A program made the translations under genes and the position numbers. A DNA stretch of 64,000 bases from Progne subis subis (Eukaryota; Chordata; Aves; Passeriformes; Hirundinidae): positions 5,928,532 to 5,992,531 of the forward strand of contig JAKJHU010000039.1 of NCBI GenBank assembly GCA_022316685.1. The letters run 5' to 3'. Shown here piece by piece: positions 25,601 through 38,745 of the stretch. The notes beneath the pieces were generated by a model. That model was not told the origin of the DNA and made no database searches. It saw only the letters and a program-made list of their open reading frames with translations. The number at the start of each line of letters is the position of its first letter. The stretch's first letter is position 1.

Positions 25601-25666
25601 ACAGTCCTTCCATGGGGAGCAGTCCTCTGTAAAGTTCTGGTCATCCACTGTTATGCTCATTGGCCA

Positions 25667-25860
25667 GAGAAGATCCTGAGCTGGAAGAGGCCTGTAAGAA
25701 CCACTGAGTGCACCTGTTACCTGTGTTTTTCACAGAAGGGCTTTCCAGACTGACTATCAAGAAGGCTTTTCCCATCTCCACTGCACTCAGACCCTGGTCT
25801 TTGAAGGAGCTCTCCTTGCAAAGCCAAGGCTCAGCCTAACACTTTTACCCGTCCCTACCA
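25667..25860 (-). mobile_element. CR1 3'-region fragment, antisense
   Basis: AGATCCTGAGCTGGAAGAGG followed by CCTGTAAGAACCACTGAGTG and CACCTG matches the antisense 3' region of CR1 (same subfamily style as 12648). The first 60 bases are the clearest; the right boundary is uncertain. Old and diverged. Confidence 0.6.
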
Positions 25861-27433
25861 GTGGTTTTTTCAGAAGCCATATTTATGACAATATATACAT
25901 TAGATACAGATTGCTTAATTTGCATAGGTGCCAGACACAGAGATGTGCAAAATTTGGCAGGCCCAGACGCAAAGGGTGTGAGTGTTGCAAGAGGGAGGGC
26001 ACAAGGCTCTTGTTTGTGTTCCTGTGAGGACTGCTGCTGGCAGGGCAAAATGGGTTTAACTGGAACCCAAAAGGTTTCAGATCAAAGCTGTGAAAGGGCT
26101 TTAAAACACATTCTGCTCCCCTCCTACACTTGCACCAGAACTCTCTTATTCTTTGCTTTAAGCAAAAACTTGGACTGTGGTTAAATTATTATGTGTGTGA
26201 AGAAGCTGCCACACGAGGCAGCTTCAGCAGGTTTTGGCAAATCGGCTAAGTGTGAGATCTTGGTGGAACCTTGTTTAGCAGTGATGGTTACCCATTGTCT
26301 GTCTCCCATCTCCCCCACCTCACAGCTGGGGTCCTTGCACTAGCAGTGGCCAAAGCAGGGGCTTGCTGCCTCAGACCAGCAGCCAGACCCGGCAGAGAAA
26401 TTGCCCTTATCAGCATCTGCTCGTTTCCCCTGCTGCTGGGACAGACGGCGCTGGGAGAGGGCACAGCAGACACGGGGGAGGTAAAGCGTTACAGATTGCT
26501 GCTGTTCAGTTTGGCAGAGCCCATCTGTCAGGCCTTTAAAATGCGTTCAGTCCCAAGACAGAGGTTTCCAGTACAAATCAAGCGGCTTTAGTTTGATGCT
26601 ACTTAGTAGGATCTGCTCATAATGAACCGAAAGCTTGGATAGGCACCTCTGCCAAATCTAGCCCAGCAGTGCAGTGCGTTAGCATAACCAACTTGCTGCT
26701 CTTCCCTGCAGAGTGGAACAAAATGGGAACACACCCCGTCCCTTCCTGTTCACAGCCCAGGGTTTTGTCTTAGGCCAATAATAATGGTGAGCTTGTGCAA
26801 AAACACCAAGCTGTAAATGAGAATATCCCTCACAAATGCTTGAATCCTGCTCTACTGTCTGGCAAAAGAGATTAATATTTTGTGACTATGATACCTCAGG
26901 AAGGGGAGATCTGTTAGAGTTTTGCTTACCCTTTGCTCTTGAATGACAGGATCTATGTAGAGTTTAAAATGTCTTAAATTGTACACATTTTAACTTATTC
27001 ATCTTGAGTTTTCTAAGTGGAGACATAGCAGAAATTTGCCAAAAAGTTAATTGAATTTTTTTCCTCTTGGCAAAAGGCCAGCTATGAGTAACTATAGTGA
27101 AGGCACCTGTTGACAAGTGAGGTTACTTAAACCCTCTTTGATTTCATCACGTGTCTTTGGTAAGCAGAAGGAAGGCACATCATTGGAAATTCTGCTGTCT
27201 GAGGATGACAGCAGATTGGGGATGTGGTTATCTGCCTTCACTTACTCCACTCTGAACACTCCCTCTCAGAGGCTGAGTGGGATGGCCAGAAAATAGGGAG
27301 GATGTGGTTTCTGAATTCTGAATCATGACAGTTTCCCCCCAATACTCTTATCTGTTGTAATTAAAAAATTCCAGGCTGTTAATAAGACTGTAGTTGGTCT
27401 CAGGCTCTATGGGCCTTGATACTGGCTTTTTAA

Positions 27434-27470
27434 ATTTCAGTTAGTCTGGACTAACCAGACTAATCAAATT
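27434..27470. repeat. Strong inverted repeat (hairpin)
   Basis: TTAGTCTGG, loop ACTAA, CCAGACTAA is a perfect 9-bp stem at 27441-27463. After a small internal loop the flanks AATTT and AAATT pair again. It is not followed by a T run and lies in no gene. It could be a protein-binding palindrome, a transposon relic or chance. Confidence 0.85.
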
Positions 27471-27707
27471 AATTTCTGTAATTAAAAGTTCACCTAAACT
27501 GATGCTCAGTTGGAGGCCAAGTTGAGCAACAGCGTTTTAGAAGTCATTCTGTTACTTCCACTTCTGTTTGCATTTCTTCCCGAGGAACTCTTTAGTGCCA
27601 TGCTAATTCTTTTTGTAAAACCTTGTGGTAGAGTCAGATTCAGGCCATACACTAGAAATATGAGTGAAAATATTCCAGCAATTTGATCTTTGCTATTTCA
27701 ACCTGTG

Positions 27708-27765
27708 TTTGAATAGATGACCTTCAGAGATCCCTTCCAGATCTATTTGTTCCAGTGTTCATAAT
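27708..27765 (+). mobile_element. CR1 3'-tail fragment, sense
   Basis: TTTGAATAGATGACCTTCAG followed by AGATCCCTTCCAGATCTATT resembles the sense CR1 3' end (a TAGATGATCT..GGTCCCTTCCAACC-like block before the terminal repeats). Short and diverged, so family assignment is moderate. Confidence 0.5.
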
Positions 27766-28875
27766 ACCTATGGGAACATGATGACTGAAAAGAGGTGGAT
27801 GCTTCTTGCTTGCAAAGATTTATTTCTAATTGGTAAATCAGTTAATTACATGTGTAGTAGGGGGAAAAAAACCTCAACCAAACCCAGCTAACCAATGAAA
27901 AAACAACCTCAAAAAAAAAAAACTTTGTGAGGCCTCCAGAACCTTAAATATGTAGCTCAGAATAGCTGAACTCTATTTCTCTATTTTAGACAGTAAAGAT
28001 ACGATTCATATTTCTTCTCAGATCAGGCTAGAGCACTTGGAAGGGAAATCTGGTACTTCTGTCAGTTTTTACCCAAGTTCTTCCTGGCTAGGGGGTTCAG
28101 CTAGTGCTTGGGTCACTTCTCACCTGCATCTGGGTAATAGAAAGGGAACAAAGCCTCAAGTGATTAGCAGTGCAGGACCCCAAGAGGAGGCTGAGATCTC
28201 TCAGCAGACTTCAATTCTGCCTGGTGACAGGATTATCTTGGTCCCTGATCAGGACAAAACAGGGATGCAGTGCATCCCACAGATATTCCCCATGAGAACT
28301 TGTGCTTACAGCTTGAAGTTCTGCTGTGCTAAGCACCAACTCCAGTAGTATGTACAGGATTAGAGATTGGTGTAGTACCTGAACCTCTGTGTGGTTTAAC
28401 ACCAAACTCAAATTAATTCACACATTCAAGCTTCACTTGATTTAATCATCACCTCTTCTGGTCTTTTCTCAAGTTAGCTGACACATATAAACCTTTTACT
28501 GCTGTGGCATTAACCTTTTGCCTGGCTCCTGTTCAGCTTATCTCTGAAATTCATCTTCAGGCTTTGGACCACTCTTATCCTGAAGGCTAAGCAATACTAA
28601 AATGCAGCAATCTGGCTATCACGGTATATCGTAAACTGTCGATGATACCTCATGGAAAAATCTGACAGTTGCCTTACTTAGAAATGCTTTTGTTTAGGTA
28701 TGTCATTCTATTTTGTTTCCTTAATATGTTTCTATGAAAACAGGGTCATGGTTTACAATTCAATCTTCTCTGTATTCCTGACTGCAGTCATAACCTCTGT
28801 CCACATCAAAGTTATCTGGGACATCATCTTTACAGCATACACCAGGTTTGAAAGAGATCTAGAGTTCTTTTCATC

Positions 28876-28897
28876 TTTTTTTTTTTTTTTTTTTTTT
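28876..28897. repeat. poly(T) tract, 22 nt
   Basis: Uninterrupted T run in intergenic DNA; no retrocopy recognised beside it. Confidence 0.95.
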
Positions 28898-30530
28898 CCC
28901 TGTAATGATCTGAAACCTAAGCAGTAAAATAATCAAAGTTTTCTCATCCTTTTAAATTATTCTTAGTGTGAATTGATTTTGTAGTATTGATTATAGGAAT
29001 ACTGCCTGTAAGCTGTTATATGTTGTGCAATATATTAAATAGTAAAAATAATTGAGTTCATATAACACATGCCCCTACATACACAGACATAATCATAGAA
29101 ATTCAGTCAATCAATGTAGCTGCTGGTTACATTAGTGCATTTATTTTTCTTGTCTATGTTCTTACTAGAAAAGATGGTAATAACCTTGCAGTTGTCTTTT
29201 TCAGTGTAGAACAGTATATACATTTGAAATTTATTGGGAAAAAAACCCCATGAATTTCCATGCATAGCTGAAAAGCTGAATAAGAAAATTGGTGAAAGAT
29301 GCATTGCAGCAACACACAGAATAAACCAGGCAACACTTATATCTAAAGTTACATATTCACTACAGGAAGCTGGATTTAAATTCAATGTCAGAATGCTATC
29401 ACCTGCCCTAGCTGAAATGATGCCTTATCTTATTTTGGTTTTAAGGCAGTTGCATTTAAGCTATTAAAAAAAGAATCCCCAAATAAGTAAACTTTCCCTG
29501 GAAATTTGCTGATTCTTCCTTGCTTCAAAAGGATCTAGGAAATGGTAGATACATACTTCAAATCAAAGTCTAGAGCTTGATTAATAGGCTGCCTGACCTT
29601 TCCCAGGGAGACACAGCAGGGAGGGCTGGAGAGGGTCGGTGCAGGGAAGCAGGGCTGTGCAGCTCCTCGGGGCTCTCCCTAGTTGGGGCAAGAACTGCAG
29701 TTATGCAGAATTGTTCCTGAAATGCATATTTTCCACTCTTTTATGACTTGTCTGCTATTGCTTAAACCAACATGCTGGTTTTGGGATTCTTCTACCTGTA
29801 GATCAGTTCAGAAGGGGGTAGTTATATGGGTAAGAGCTATAGTGCTAAAAACACGATTAGCCTAGTACAACTATGTTCACCCTAAAGCCACTTTATATTC
29901 TTAAGTTAAAACATTATAAAAGCATTACAAAAATTTAAATCATTCCTGAGAGCAAAGAGATCAGATGAATGAGCTTTATTGCAAAAGCTGGTTGGAATAC
30001 TTTAGTGTTTATAGTGCTAATGCTGGTACTTTAGGATAATCTGCAATGTAACTTAAAAATAAATTCACAAATCTTTCAATTTATTTTAGTTGTGATTATT
30101 TTGTCTTCAGCTCCCTTGTCAATGTGTGGCTGCTTAACAATAATTAAACTGCACCTTATGAAATGCATTCATCCAAAATGATTTCTTAGAAATCTTAGCT
30201 CCCCATGAATTGCTTCAGTCCACTTGGTGTTGCAGGTTGGGACTCATCTGCCTCACCACGGTAAGGAGAACAATTTAAGTAATTTTACTTGAGGTCTTTA
30301 GTGGTTAGTATTTTTTACCACCATGAAACGATCTAAGAATTAAAGGATAACAGGAAACTCCCTCAAATCACATTTTCAAAAGCATTTTCCAAAAGTGACT
30401 ATGTTAGTAGACTTTATTGTCACCAGAAAGCCTCTAGTAATCTTACAAAGCATCTGCAATGAATAATCTTCCCCTCCCCCATCCTTATTTGTTGCCAAAA
30501 ACAGCTTATAAATGCTCAGTTGAAGATGGT

Positions 30531-30635
30531 GCCAAATTTTGCTTTTAGGCACACTTGTAAATAGAAAATATTTCCATTGATTTTGGTAGAATTATTCCGG
30601 ATTTACGCAGATGCAAGTGAAAGCCAAATTTTGCC
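30531..30635. repeat. Degenerate palindromic (MITE-like) element
   Basis: The left end GCCAAATTTTGCTTTTAGGC and the reverse complement of the right end (GGCAAAATTTGGCTTTCACT) align. Inner TTGTAAAT pairs with ATTTACGC, around a centre near CCATTGATTTTGG. About 105 bp. I recall very similar near-palindromic sequence as abundant old repeats in sauropsid genomes, but cannot name the family. Confidence 0.65.
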
Positions 30636-30966
30636 TGGGTCTTCCCCCATGGGTGCCACTTGGTGCCCTGATCAGCTCCAGAACTGCTGCCTCTGGTGTC
30701 AGTGGAAGGCAAGTGCTTCAGCTGAGTCTGCCCATAATTTGACAAATTATTATAAACAGATTTGAACAAATATTTCTTTACAAAACAAACTGGTCAACAG
30801 GCTCCAGGCTTTATTCTCCTGATGCATTTTACAGGAAATAATATCAAGTTAGCTATTATGAAACTACCCCCTCCTCACACACACATAATTGCTTCCAGCT
30901 TGCTGATTATTACCCTTTCCTTAACTGATAGAGTGAGAAGAGAAAAAAAAATATCTCCATACAGTA

Positions 30967-31055
30967 GGCCAAATCCTCATCTGGTATAAATTGACATAGC
31001 TCCATCAAAGTCAATAAAACCGTCTTGATTTACACCAGTCAAGGAGCTGATGCAC
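30967..31055. repeat. Degenerate palindromic (MITE-like) element
   Basis: The left arm CCTCATCTGGTATAAATTGA and the reverse complement of the right arm (CCTTGACTGGTGTAAATCAA) match at most positions, around a centre TCCATCAAAGTCAATAAAAC. About 89 bp. It lies 330 bp from the palindromic element at 30531 and shares its general design but not its sequence. Confidence 0.65.
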
Positions 31056-34000
31056 TATAATTTTTTTACTTGCTTTTAAAAATAAAACCTTATGTGATTG
31101 TGTAACCGACATTGCAACAGAAACCAGCATTTTCTTTTGTGAAGTTAAATGTGCCCTCCCTTTGACTTTCAAAGGTTTTCACTTAGATAGTCCTTCTATA
31201 GCTTTTTTTTTTCCTTGGCCTTTTGGCAGAATGCTCCTACCCCCCTTGTGTCGTGAGTGAGGTACAAACTGGACTGGAAGATAAACACACACAAAATAAT
31301 TCCATGGAGCAGTGAGGACAAAGAATGAAATGCTACCACTACTTCACCCAAAAGAGGAAAGAGGGCCAAGCAAAGCACAAGATTAAAAAAAATTGTTTCT
31401 GACATTTTCTCTGATCACCATCCTCCAATTAACAAACATATATTAACAGCACCAATAAATTAGTAATTCTTACTCAGGAATGACCGTAAACTACTATTAT
31501 AGATTAAGTTTCTTAAATAATCTTTAAAAGAATACAATGATACTTATTACAAGGTTTACTAAAGCTAATAGAAACTGTCCTCTCTCTGGACAAACATTTC
31601 TAAAGTCTTTTTTTGGTGTTCTGTTAGGGGCTGTGAAACACATGGAGAATTTTTTGGTGGTAATCTTTGTCTCTTGTACTTCTCAAAAGCACAGCGAACT
31701 GTTCACAGCAAATCTTTTACATCCATTTCAGGGAGTTCTAAGCATTTCCATGCAGTGTATTGTCAAATAAAGGTCTGGTCTTTCCCAAAACCTTCATTTT
31801 TTTGGCTGGTTGTTTTGATTAATGTGTATATTCAGAAATTCATTATAATTTCAGAAGTATCTTGAAAAATTGGAATTATTTCATTGTTAATGCTGACATA
31901 GTTTTGTACTGGTTCGGCAAAGACTTTTAAGAAAATGTACATTTATTGATTCTTGGTATTTAGCAGCCCCTAACAGCCTACTGGTGGTTTCATTAAAGTT
32001 AATGGTGATATTTGCAGCATTGCAGCCTTTAATTTCCCATAGTTTTTTTTTCTTTTGAATACTGTAAAAAATTAAAATGTAATAAAAAAATGCATTAGCA
32101 TGAATTTCCAAATGTTTTCATTCAAAATGCAGTCAAGATTAAGCTTGCTTTTAAATACATATTCCATTGCTTTGAATAACATCTTGAAAATCATTCTATG
32201 ATGTCTGGAATTCACTTGCAAAGACTGAATTGGAATTCAGTCACACATTCTAGTCTCTGTTTTAATACATATTTTTTGATTCATAGACCAGTCTGAAACA
32301 CATGCAGAATTGACTGAAAAAGTTTTTATAGTAAGACTTGAAAATTTGCATATCATATTTGGTGACTATCACTACACTACTTATTTTGATTTGGAAAAGA
32401 CTGCTTATCTCCATTACACTGTGAGCCCTTTAGCTTTGGGATCCTGCTTTCTCTGAAACCATCACTTTAGACTAGAGCCTTTATTTTGTGGTGACGTTGT
32501 TCCACCTGGTCAAATGAATGACTGAGATGCTGTTGCAGAAAAATTAAATTCAGGTCTTTAATTACCCCTCTGTTTCCATGGCAAAATATGACTTGAAAAC
32601 ATGATCCCTGTAGAAGATGGTAGTTTCCCAATAAGCAAGTATCTGTAAGCAGGCACTCTCCAGGTCTGCACAGAGGAAATGAAAAGAAAACAGAGATTGA
32701 CAAACTTTTCATTCAGTTGGCATTGAAAGAGTGGCCCTGTCTATAACCAAAAGTGGTGCTAGATCTCGCCAGACAATTCTGTCACATGCAGGGTAGGTGG
32801 GATAGACCAGCCTTGCACACCATGAACAAGGAGTATCAAGACCTGCTGGGGACAAGTAAAAGGTGTTCAGAAAGTCAGGTCCTGTCCTCCCCGGTACTGA
32901 TGCGGACAAACAAGTTGCTACGAGGTGAAGACAATGAATCAAAAAGATTTTACTTAGCTAGAAGGTGCGGTCCCACACAGGGTCACAGTTCAGGCTTGCA
33001 GACTCTCAGGACATTTCTGGGGCTGCGGGAAGTTGGCTTTCAAGCTACCAGTTCCATAACCCAGAGCAGTCAAGAGACTGCTCTCTACAAAGTTGATCCC
33101 ATTTCCTAAATAACAGTGGAGCAACAATCTCATGCCAATATGGACACTTGAAAGGTTGGAGTTTTTCGCAGAAAAATCACAGTTTGTTCTTTGAGGAAGT
33201 AGTGTCAGCTGATATTGAGATGGATCATCTGGATGCTCTATGCACAGGCCATTTGCCAGCAGGTTGGAGAACAGAGACCTGGTGGATGGGTTGCCCCATT
33301 TTGGGGAGAATGGCTTCAGCTCTGATTGCTGGTAATTTGTCAAAGCATGGTGCTTTCAATGACATGCTTCAAGCTCAGAACTTGTTTCAGTGGAAAATGC
33401 AAATGTAACCGGTTCTAACTCAAGGTTCTCTCCACTAAGCATAAATCACATGAAATAAGTGTAGAGGATTTAGGTAACATCTTAGACTGTTTTTTATACA
33501 GTACAGTACAACTTTTATTTTATTCCAAAGTGTAGCAACAGAGATTGAAAAAGAACACAGCACTGTCTTGCCTTAAGCATGCTGAAGCTTTGTGGCATCT
33601 TTAGACTGGATTCTTGGCTTTGGAGACTAGAGAAACCAGAAAGTGTACTGGAAGTGAAGTCAAAACAGCTTGTTACCCAACTTGCTTTTTCCACAAAGTA
33701 GTGAAATATTAAGAACTCAGGCAAATAACGCTTGGATACAACTCTGTTTGTGTTGAGTTCCATTTGTTTGTCTGAAGCCAAACTGGGTGAATAATTTTGC
33801 ATTCTTTATCTTAGCAGTGAATTGTGCGGTTCTGAAATTTGAGTAAGATAAGATCACAAACAAGTAAAAGCATGTGTAGGCTGAAAAATCAATATGTTTC
33901 AAAGTAACAGTTGAGAAACAAATTATTCCTCTACTAATAGGCTGAAAACTAGGTTTAGAGATTCTGCTAGGGCTGATAGTATTGCTAGCAGTAAAGCAGC

Positions 34001-35206
34001 ATTAAAAGAAATTTGAGCTGCCTCCATAGTTAGATGTTAATCATGCTATCACCAAGAAATAAGGTGGTCAGAAGACTGAAAATGGTAACTGTAACATTAA
34101 GGGTTTTTTAAGCTTCTCAGTTTTTCCATAATATTTAGAGCTTGACAGCTGTAGTTCTTTTTAATTACTCATGCTGAGGTCTGCTCTTTCCATTTATCCT
34201 GAAATTTTCAAATATTTTACTTCAATTATTCAGAATAGTTACTCTCTTGGTGAATTGTTCCTATTTTTCAGTTCAGGACTCAAGATCATTGTCACCAAAG
34301 AGTGGCAGAATTCCTGCTAACTTAATCACACTGAGATCTACACCATGCTTAACATCAGAAAGCCATTAATAACTAGCTTATACCAACCCAAGTCTGTTCT
34401 CTGAGTAATGATACGTCTCAAAAATAATTTCCTGTAAATTAAATCTACATTTCTGTACTTAATTGTTACTTTCTAGGAGTCACCCTTTTGGTAACCTTTA
34501 CATCTTGCTGAAACGAAACACTCATTGCCCTTGAGAAACAGCTGAATATGATACCTAATACACAATTCAAGAATAATCAAAGGCAATAAGTGAAAACCAC
34601 AGGCTAGCAGCAATATAAAGGTTCCCTTTGCCACCAGAATCTGCTTTTTCCAGCCCCTGCTTCATCTAGAGCATTTAAAATGATGTAGAAATCAAACATC
34701 CAACTGTTCAAAAATAATTCTCAGAACCTCCAGTCTCTGTGTCTGGTACATAACTCACTAAGACAGAATTAAACATCACCTATTTATATTTCTATCTATA
34801 TGCTGAAGTCTCCTGAGTGCTGACTTTGTCTACAAGCAAGCCATACGTGTACTGTAAACATCTGTGTATTTATAACACAGAATTCCCCAAATTCTCATCA
34901 CCTCAGCAGATGACTGACTTTTAAAAAAAGCTACACATGCAATAGCAGTCCCATCCTCTTTGAAGGTATTTGTTTGGTCAACAGCATTCTTTGGAGAAAA
35001 GCTGTGTTGACAGGAAAAAGGACAGGTTGTTGAGTTATGAGGCTGTGGAAATGATTGTGGTAGGGAGGACTCAGCAGCAGCAAGCAGAACTGTAAACTAA
35101 GATGGGTGTCAATTCAGAGCTTTAATGAAGGCAGAGTGACTCAAGTGGCATGTTGAGGCACACCACACAGAGTCTTATCTGCTTAGTTCTACATAAATGT
35201 ATTAAA

Positions 35207-35332
35207 ATTAAAAAACAAAAACAAAACAAAAACAAACAACCCCCCCAACCCCCCCCCCAAAAAAAACCCCAAAACAAAACAAAAAAAACCCCAAAAACAC
35301 CCACAAAACAACAAAACCAAAAAAACCCCACT
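35207..35332. repeat. A/C-rich low-complexity tract
   Basis: About 125 bases almost free of G and T, mixing A runs with C runs of four to nine. It creates false lysine/proline frames on the + strand and glycine/phenylalanine frames on the - strand. Confidence 0.93.
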
Positions 35333-37925
35333 CAGAAATCAGCAGAGCTACATCTTCCCAATGTGCATCATACTAACAGTGCTTAAGATGGAGTTTGGAC
35401 TAGAGGCCTCAACATGTGAGAAGCTCCCAGTCCAGACTCTTTGATTTTTATGAGGTGGGGGAAAACTGGTGATTAAGGGATCTGTGTAACTTACAAAATT
35501 AAAATCCTCAGATGTGATGTTAAATGACTGAGGAAAGAGTAGAAATGAAAGAAGACTGACCTATTTTTTAACCTATTTAACAATGACTGTAAGTAGTTCT
35601 ATCTACATGCCTCTGAAGTTACAAATTTATTTTCTTGGAAGTTTTTCAACAGCTGTGAAATCACTCATTACTTCCCAATTGCAGTGTAACTTAGAATAAT
35701 CAATGACCATAGACATTCTAGAAGAAAAGCTGGTCACTGAGCATACATATTTAAAGGGATGATCATGACTGGATGGTGAGGAGCAGAAGTTGAAAGGGAT
35801 CAGGGCTGGAAGCAAAGGTAAGGCCGGAGACAGCAAATGGGACCGGTGCATACAGGACAGAAATGTGTTGTGTGAAAGAAAGTGAAAACTCTTGTAGTAG
35901 TGCTAAAAGCCTCACAAATACTCTGTGAGAAGCCAGTGTCATTTCCGAGGGAGCAGGGCTTTCCAATCTGCAGAAGCCAGAATGAAATGTCAAATCTTAC
36001 CAAATTTGGCAATTTCTGTTAGAATGTGGCCTACTCCTGTTCTAGGAAGATTTGTGGTGTTGTGAATTGATCCTATCACTTACAGGTTAGTAATTTCTAA
36101 CTTTGTCTTTCCAGCACATAGACAACTGTTAACTCCATGACCGGTATCCTCCTGGACCAGTGACTGGAGCTTGTTTAGATTCTAGAACTGGTATCCCAGC
36201 CCTTCTGAGTCCCTCTTGCTTTTCTAATCCAAGCCAGGATGCACTGTAGCCCTCTCAGTGTTTGCAGGGGCAGCAATCCACAGTTCCACACCCTGGGGGA
36301 AGAGGATGCACTCCTGGGGAGAGGCTGAGTAGTAGAGATAGGAGGAAGGGAGAAGAGAGCCAGAAGTGGACTCTCACTCTGCAGGCCTGTTGCCCAAGGC
36401 ATTCAAAGGTTAGTTCTGCTGGAACAAGCCCAATATCCACCCGATGGTAACACCTCTTAGCCTGTGCCATTGATACCTGTATTGAAGCTTTAGATGTAAT
36501 CCAATGAAATCCATCATGAAGTCCATACAATCAAATTGATAGCGAAAACCCCCACTTAAGAGCTGTATTCAAAACAAAAAACACAGCATGGCATTAACAA
36601 GATCCAAATGGAATTCATACAGTAATACAGACATGGTCTTTATTTTTTCTACAAAGTTAAATGTGGGCCTGGTTTGAAATGTACTACAATATGCATTACT
36701 TGTTAGGAATAAGGAAACCACTTATGACAGAGTACCCATTGGCATCTGCCATTACAAGTGACTTAAAAGCATTCTTAAATACTATAAATATCCCAAGGAA
36801 TTGTGACTTCTTTCTCCCACGAAAACTTTTTATAACATCAGAGCAAGCTAACTTTTGATGTACGCTACTGCTGTAAAGCTGGATGTGACAGTTCAATGCC
36901 AAGCTGTGTTTCTGATTGATAAGGATGCAGTTAAAGTAACATTAACAATTGATTTTTCCTCATGATCCAAACTATTCTGGAACTATAAGTTCTAGGCAAT
37001 TGTGACAAGTTCAGAGATTAAAAAAACCCCACAAAACAAAACAAAAACAAAGCTGAAAAGGGTGATAATAACAGAAATGTTATAAATCTATTATTTTTGA
37101 AATCAGGAGAAGTTCACCTTGTACAGATAATATCTATACAGCACTTTCTTTGCGAAATGTCAGAATAGGGAGTCATCTGAATCATCTGGTGCATAACATT
37201 TTTCTTATCTTTTTTGGAGACAAGGTTCACATAAAGTGATATGGAGATGGAGCAAATTAGAAGGTGAATGTTGAAATGATGAGAACAGTAATTTCAAACA
37301 GGTACCTGTGTTGCCTTTTAACTTTTTGGTTGTCACGTGTTCATCTTTGTCACTATATAACCTTCCAAAATAAGATACGGATGAAAATCTTTCTTTGACC
37401 CAGGGTTTCATGCACCTCCAGAAAAAGAGTGTGTGATCATTTACAGCAGTGAAGAAGCTTTAAACAGGCTGAAATCAGCATCTTTCTCAGGTGTCCTTGA
37501 TCTGTTCTCTTCCCAGTCAAACCTAGAAAGAGACAAGCCTGAGTCTGGGGAACATCAGCCATAATTTCATTTTGCTAAGCGAGCCATACAAGTTTATGGT
37601 GTGTCTAGATAAGGGGTTTTATGTGTTACCTACTACACTTTAAATTACTATAATCCTACCCCTGCACTCTTCAGGCTGCTTACTGTACTGGCAACCAAGC
37701 AGGTTTCATTTGAGGGTGTGAAGTCCTCTTCTCATAACTGGCATCACCTATCTCTTGATACACATTGAGTGTTCCTCCCACTAAACATCTGATTGTCATA
37801 AAAGGACAAATAACATTTTTCTCCTGGCATAAGAAATTATTATTGGAAAGTTTGAATTAATATGTGTATCAGGAGGAGAATAGGGCAGTATGAACACTAT
37901 CCCTTCACTTCAGGTCTTTTAGGGG

Positions 37926-37945
37926 AAAAAAAAAAAAAAAAAAAA
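37926..37945. repeat. poly(A) tract, 20 nt
   Basis: Uninterrupted run of 20 A in intergenic DNA. Confidence 0.95.
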
Positions 37946-38727
37946 TAATTTCTTCTTCTCAAACTCTGTGCTTAGTCCTCAGGTCCATTCAGTGCACCAA
38001 ATAACTCTTTCTCTCTTGTCTTTCTTCTTCCTTCTCACACAGTGTAATACCCAGTCAGTCCCAGAATTTGTTGCTAGTTATAAAAGGGCAAAGGTTTTAC
38101 ATCACTCTAGGCAACAAGAACACAAGACCAAAATTTCCATCTCCTTGCTCTAGGCAACTGCTAGACAGAGGGTTGGAGTTTTTATTCAGTTTTGTTTTGG
38201 GGCTAGTGGGGTTTTTTGCACCTAGAGGCAGCGTCTTTGCTCTTAATTCATTCGCATCAGCTTGGGAAAATCACATGCCTGGACTACTTCTTGCTCAGGC
38301 CTTCAGCAGTGGTTCAACCCCTTGCCTTGGAGAGCTGTTACCTCCATGTTTGCAGAGTAAGCACTGTACAAAGACACATAGCTCAGAGCAGACTCCAGTT
38401 AGCCTCAAAGGAGAGACAGTAGGGTAGCTAGATGTATAAATCAAGTAGATGACTGTCAACAGATTAAAACTTTTTGATGTTGATCATTAACAGTTTTCAG
38501 CATTGTAAAATGTTGACTTCTTTTTATTACTCCACAAATTGTCATTACTTCCTCATCAGGCAGAGGCTTGGGAGAATGTTTGTATAAAACAAGCAATAGG
38601 AATTCTAAAATGATACCTTGGGTGATTCACTAAAGACCAAGGAAAAGTAAACATGCCCAAACCCTATCAGCTGATATTAAATAGTTTCTCAATGCTTATC
38701 CTATCCTATATACAAAGATGAAGAATT

Positions 38728-38745
38728 AAAAAAAAAAAAAAAAAA
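38728..38745. repeat. poly(A) tract, 18 nt
   Basis: Uninterrupted run of 18 A in intergenic DNA. Confidence 0.95.

Larger units (their letters stand above)
16375..27433. other. Intergenic DNA, first third
   Basis: About 11 kb without a supported gene. Frames are short or lack an ATG; the longest, about 167 codons near 20570, opens at TTG and has no family features. It contains the palindrome pair at 17547-17576, the imperfect duplication at 19555-19607 and a CR1 fragment at 25667-25860. The section 19090-21100 is somewhat more GC-rich than its surroundings but has no exon I can define. Confidence 0.6.

Noticed and set aside
35122..35386. K/P-rich (+) and W/G/F-rich (-) frames
   Set aside because: They come from the A/C-rich low-complexity tract.
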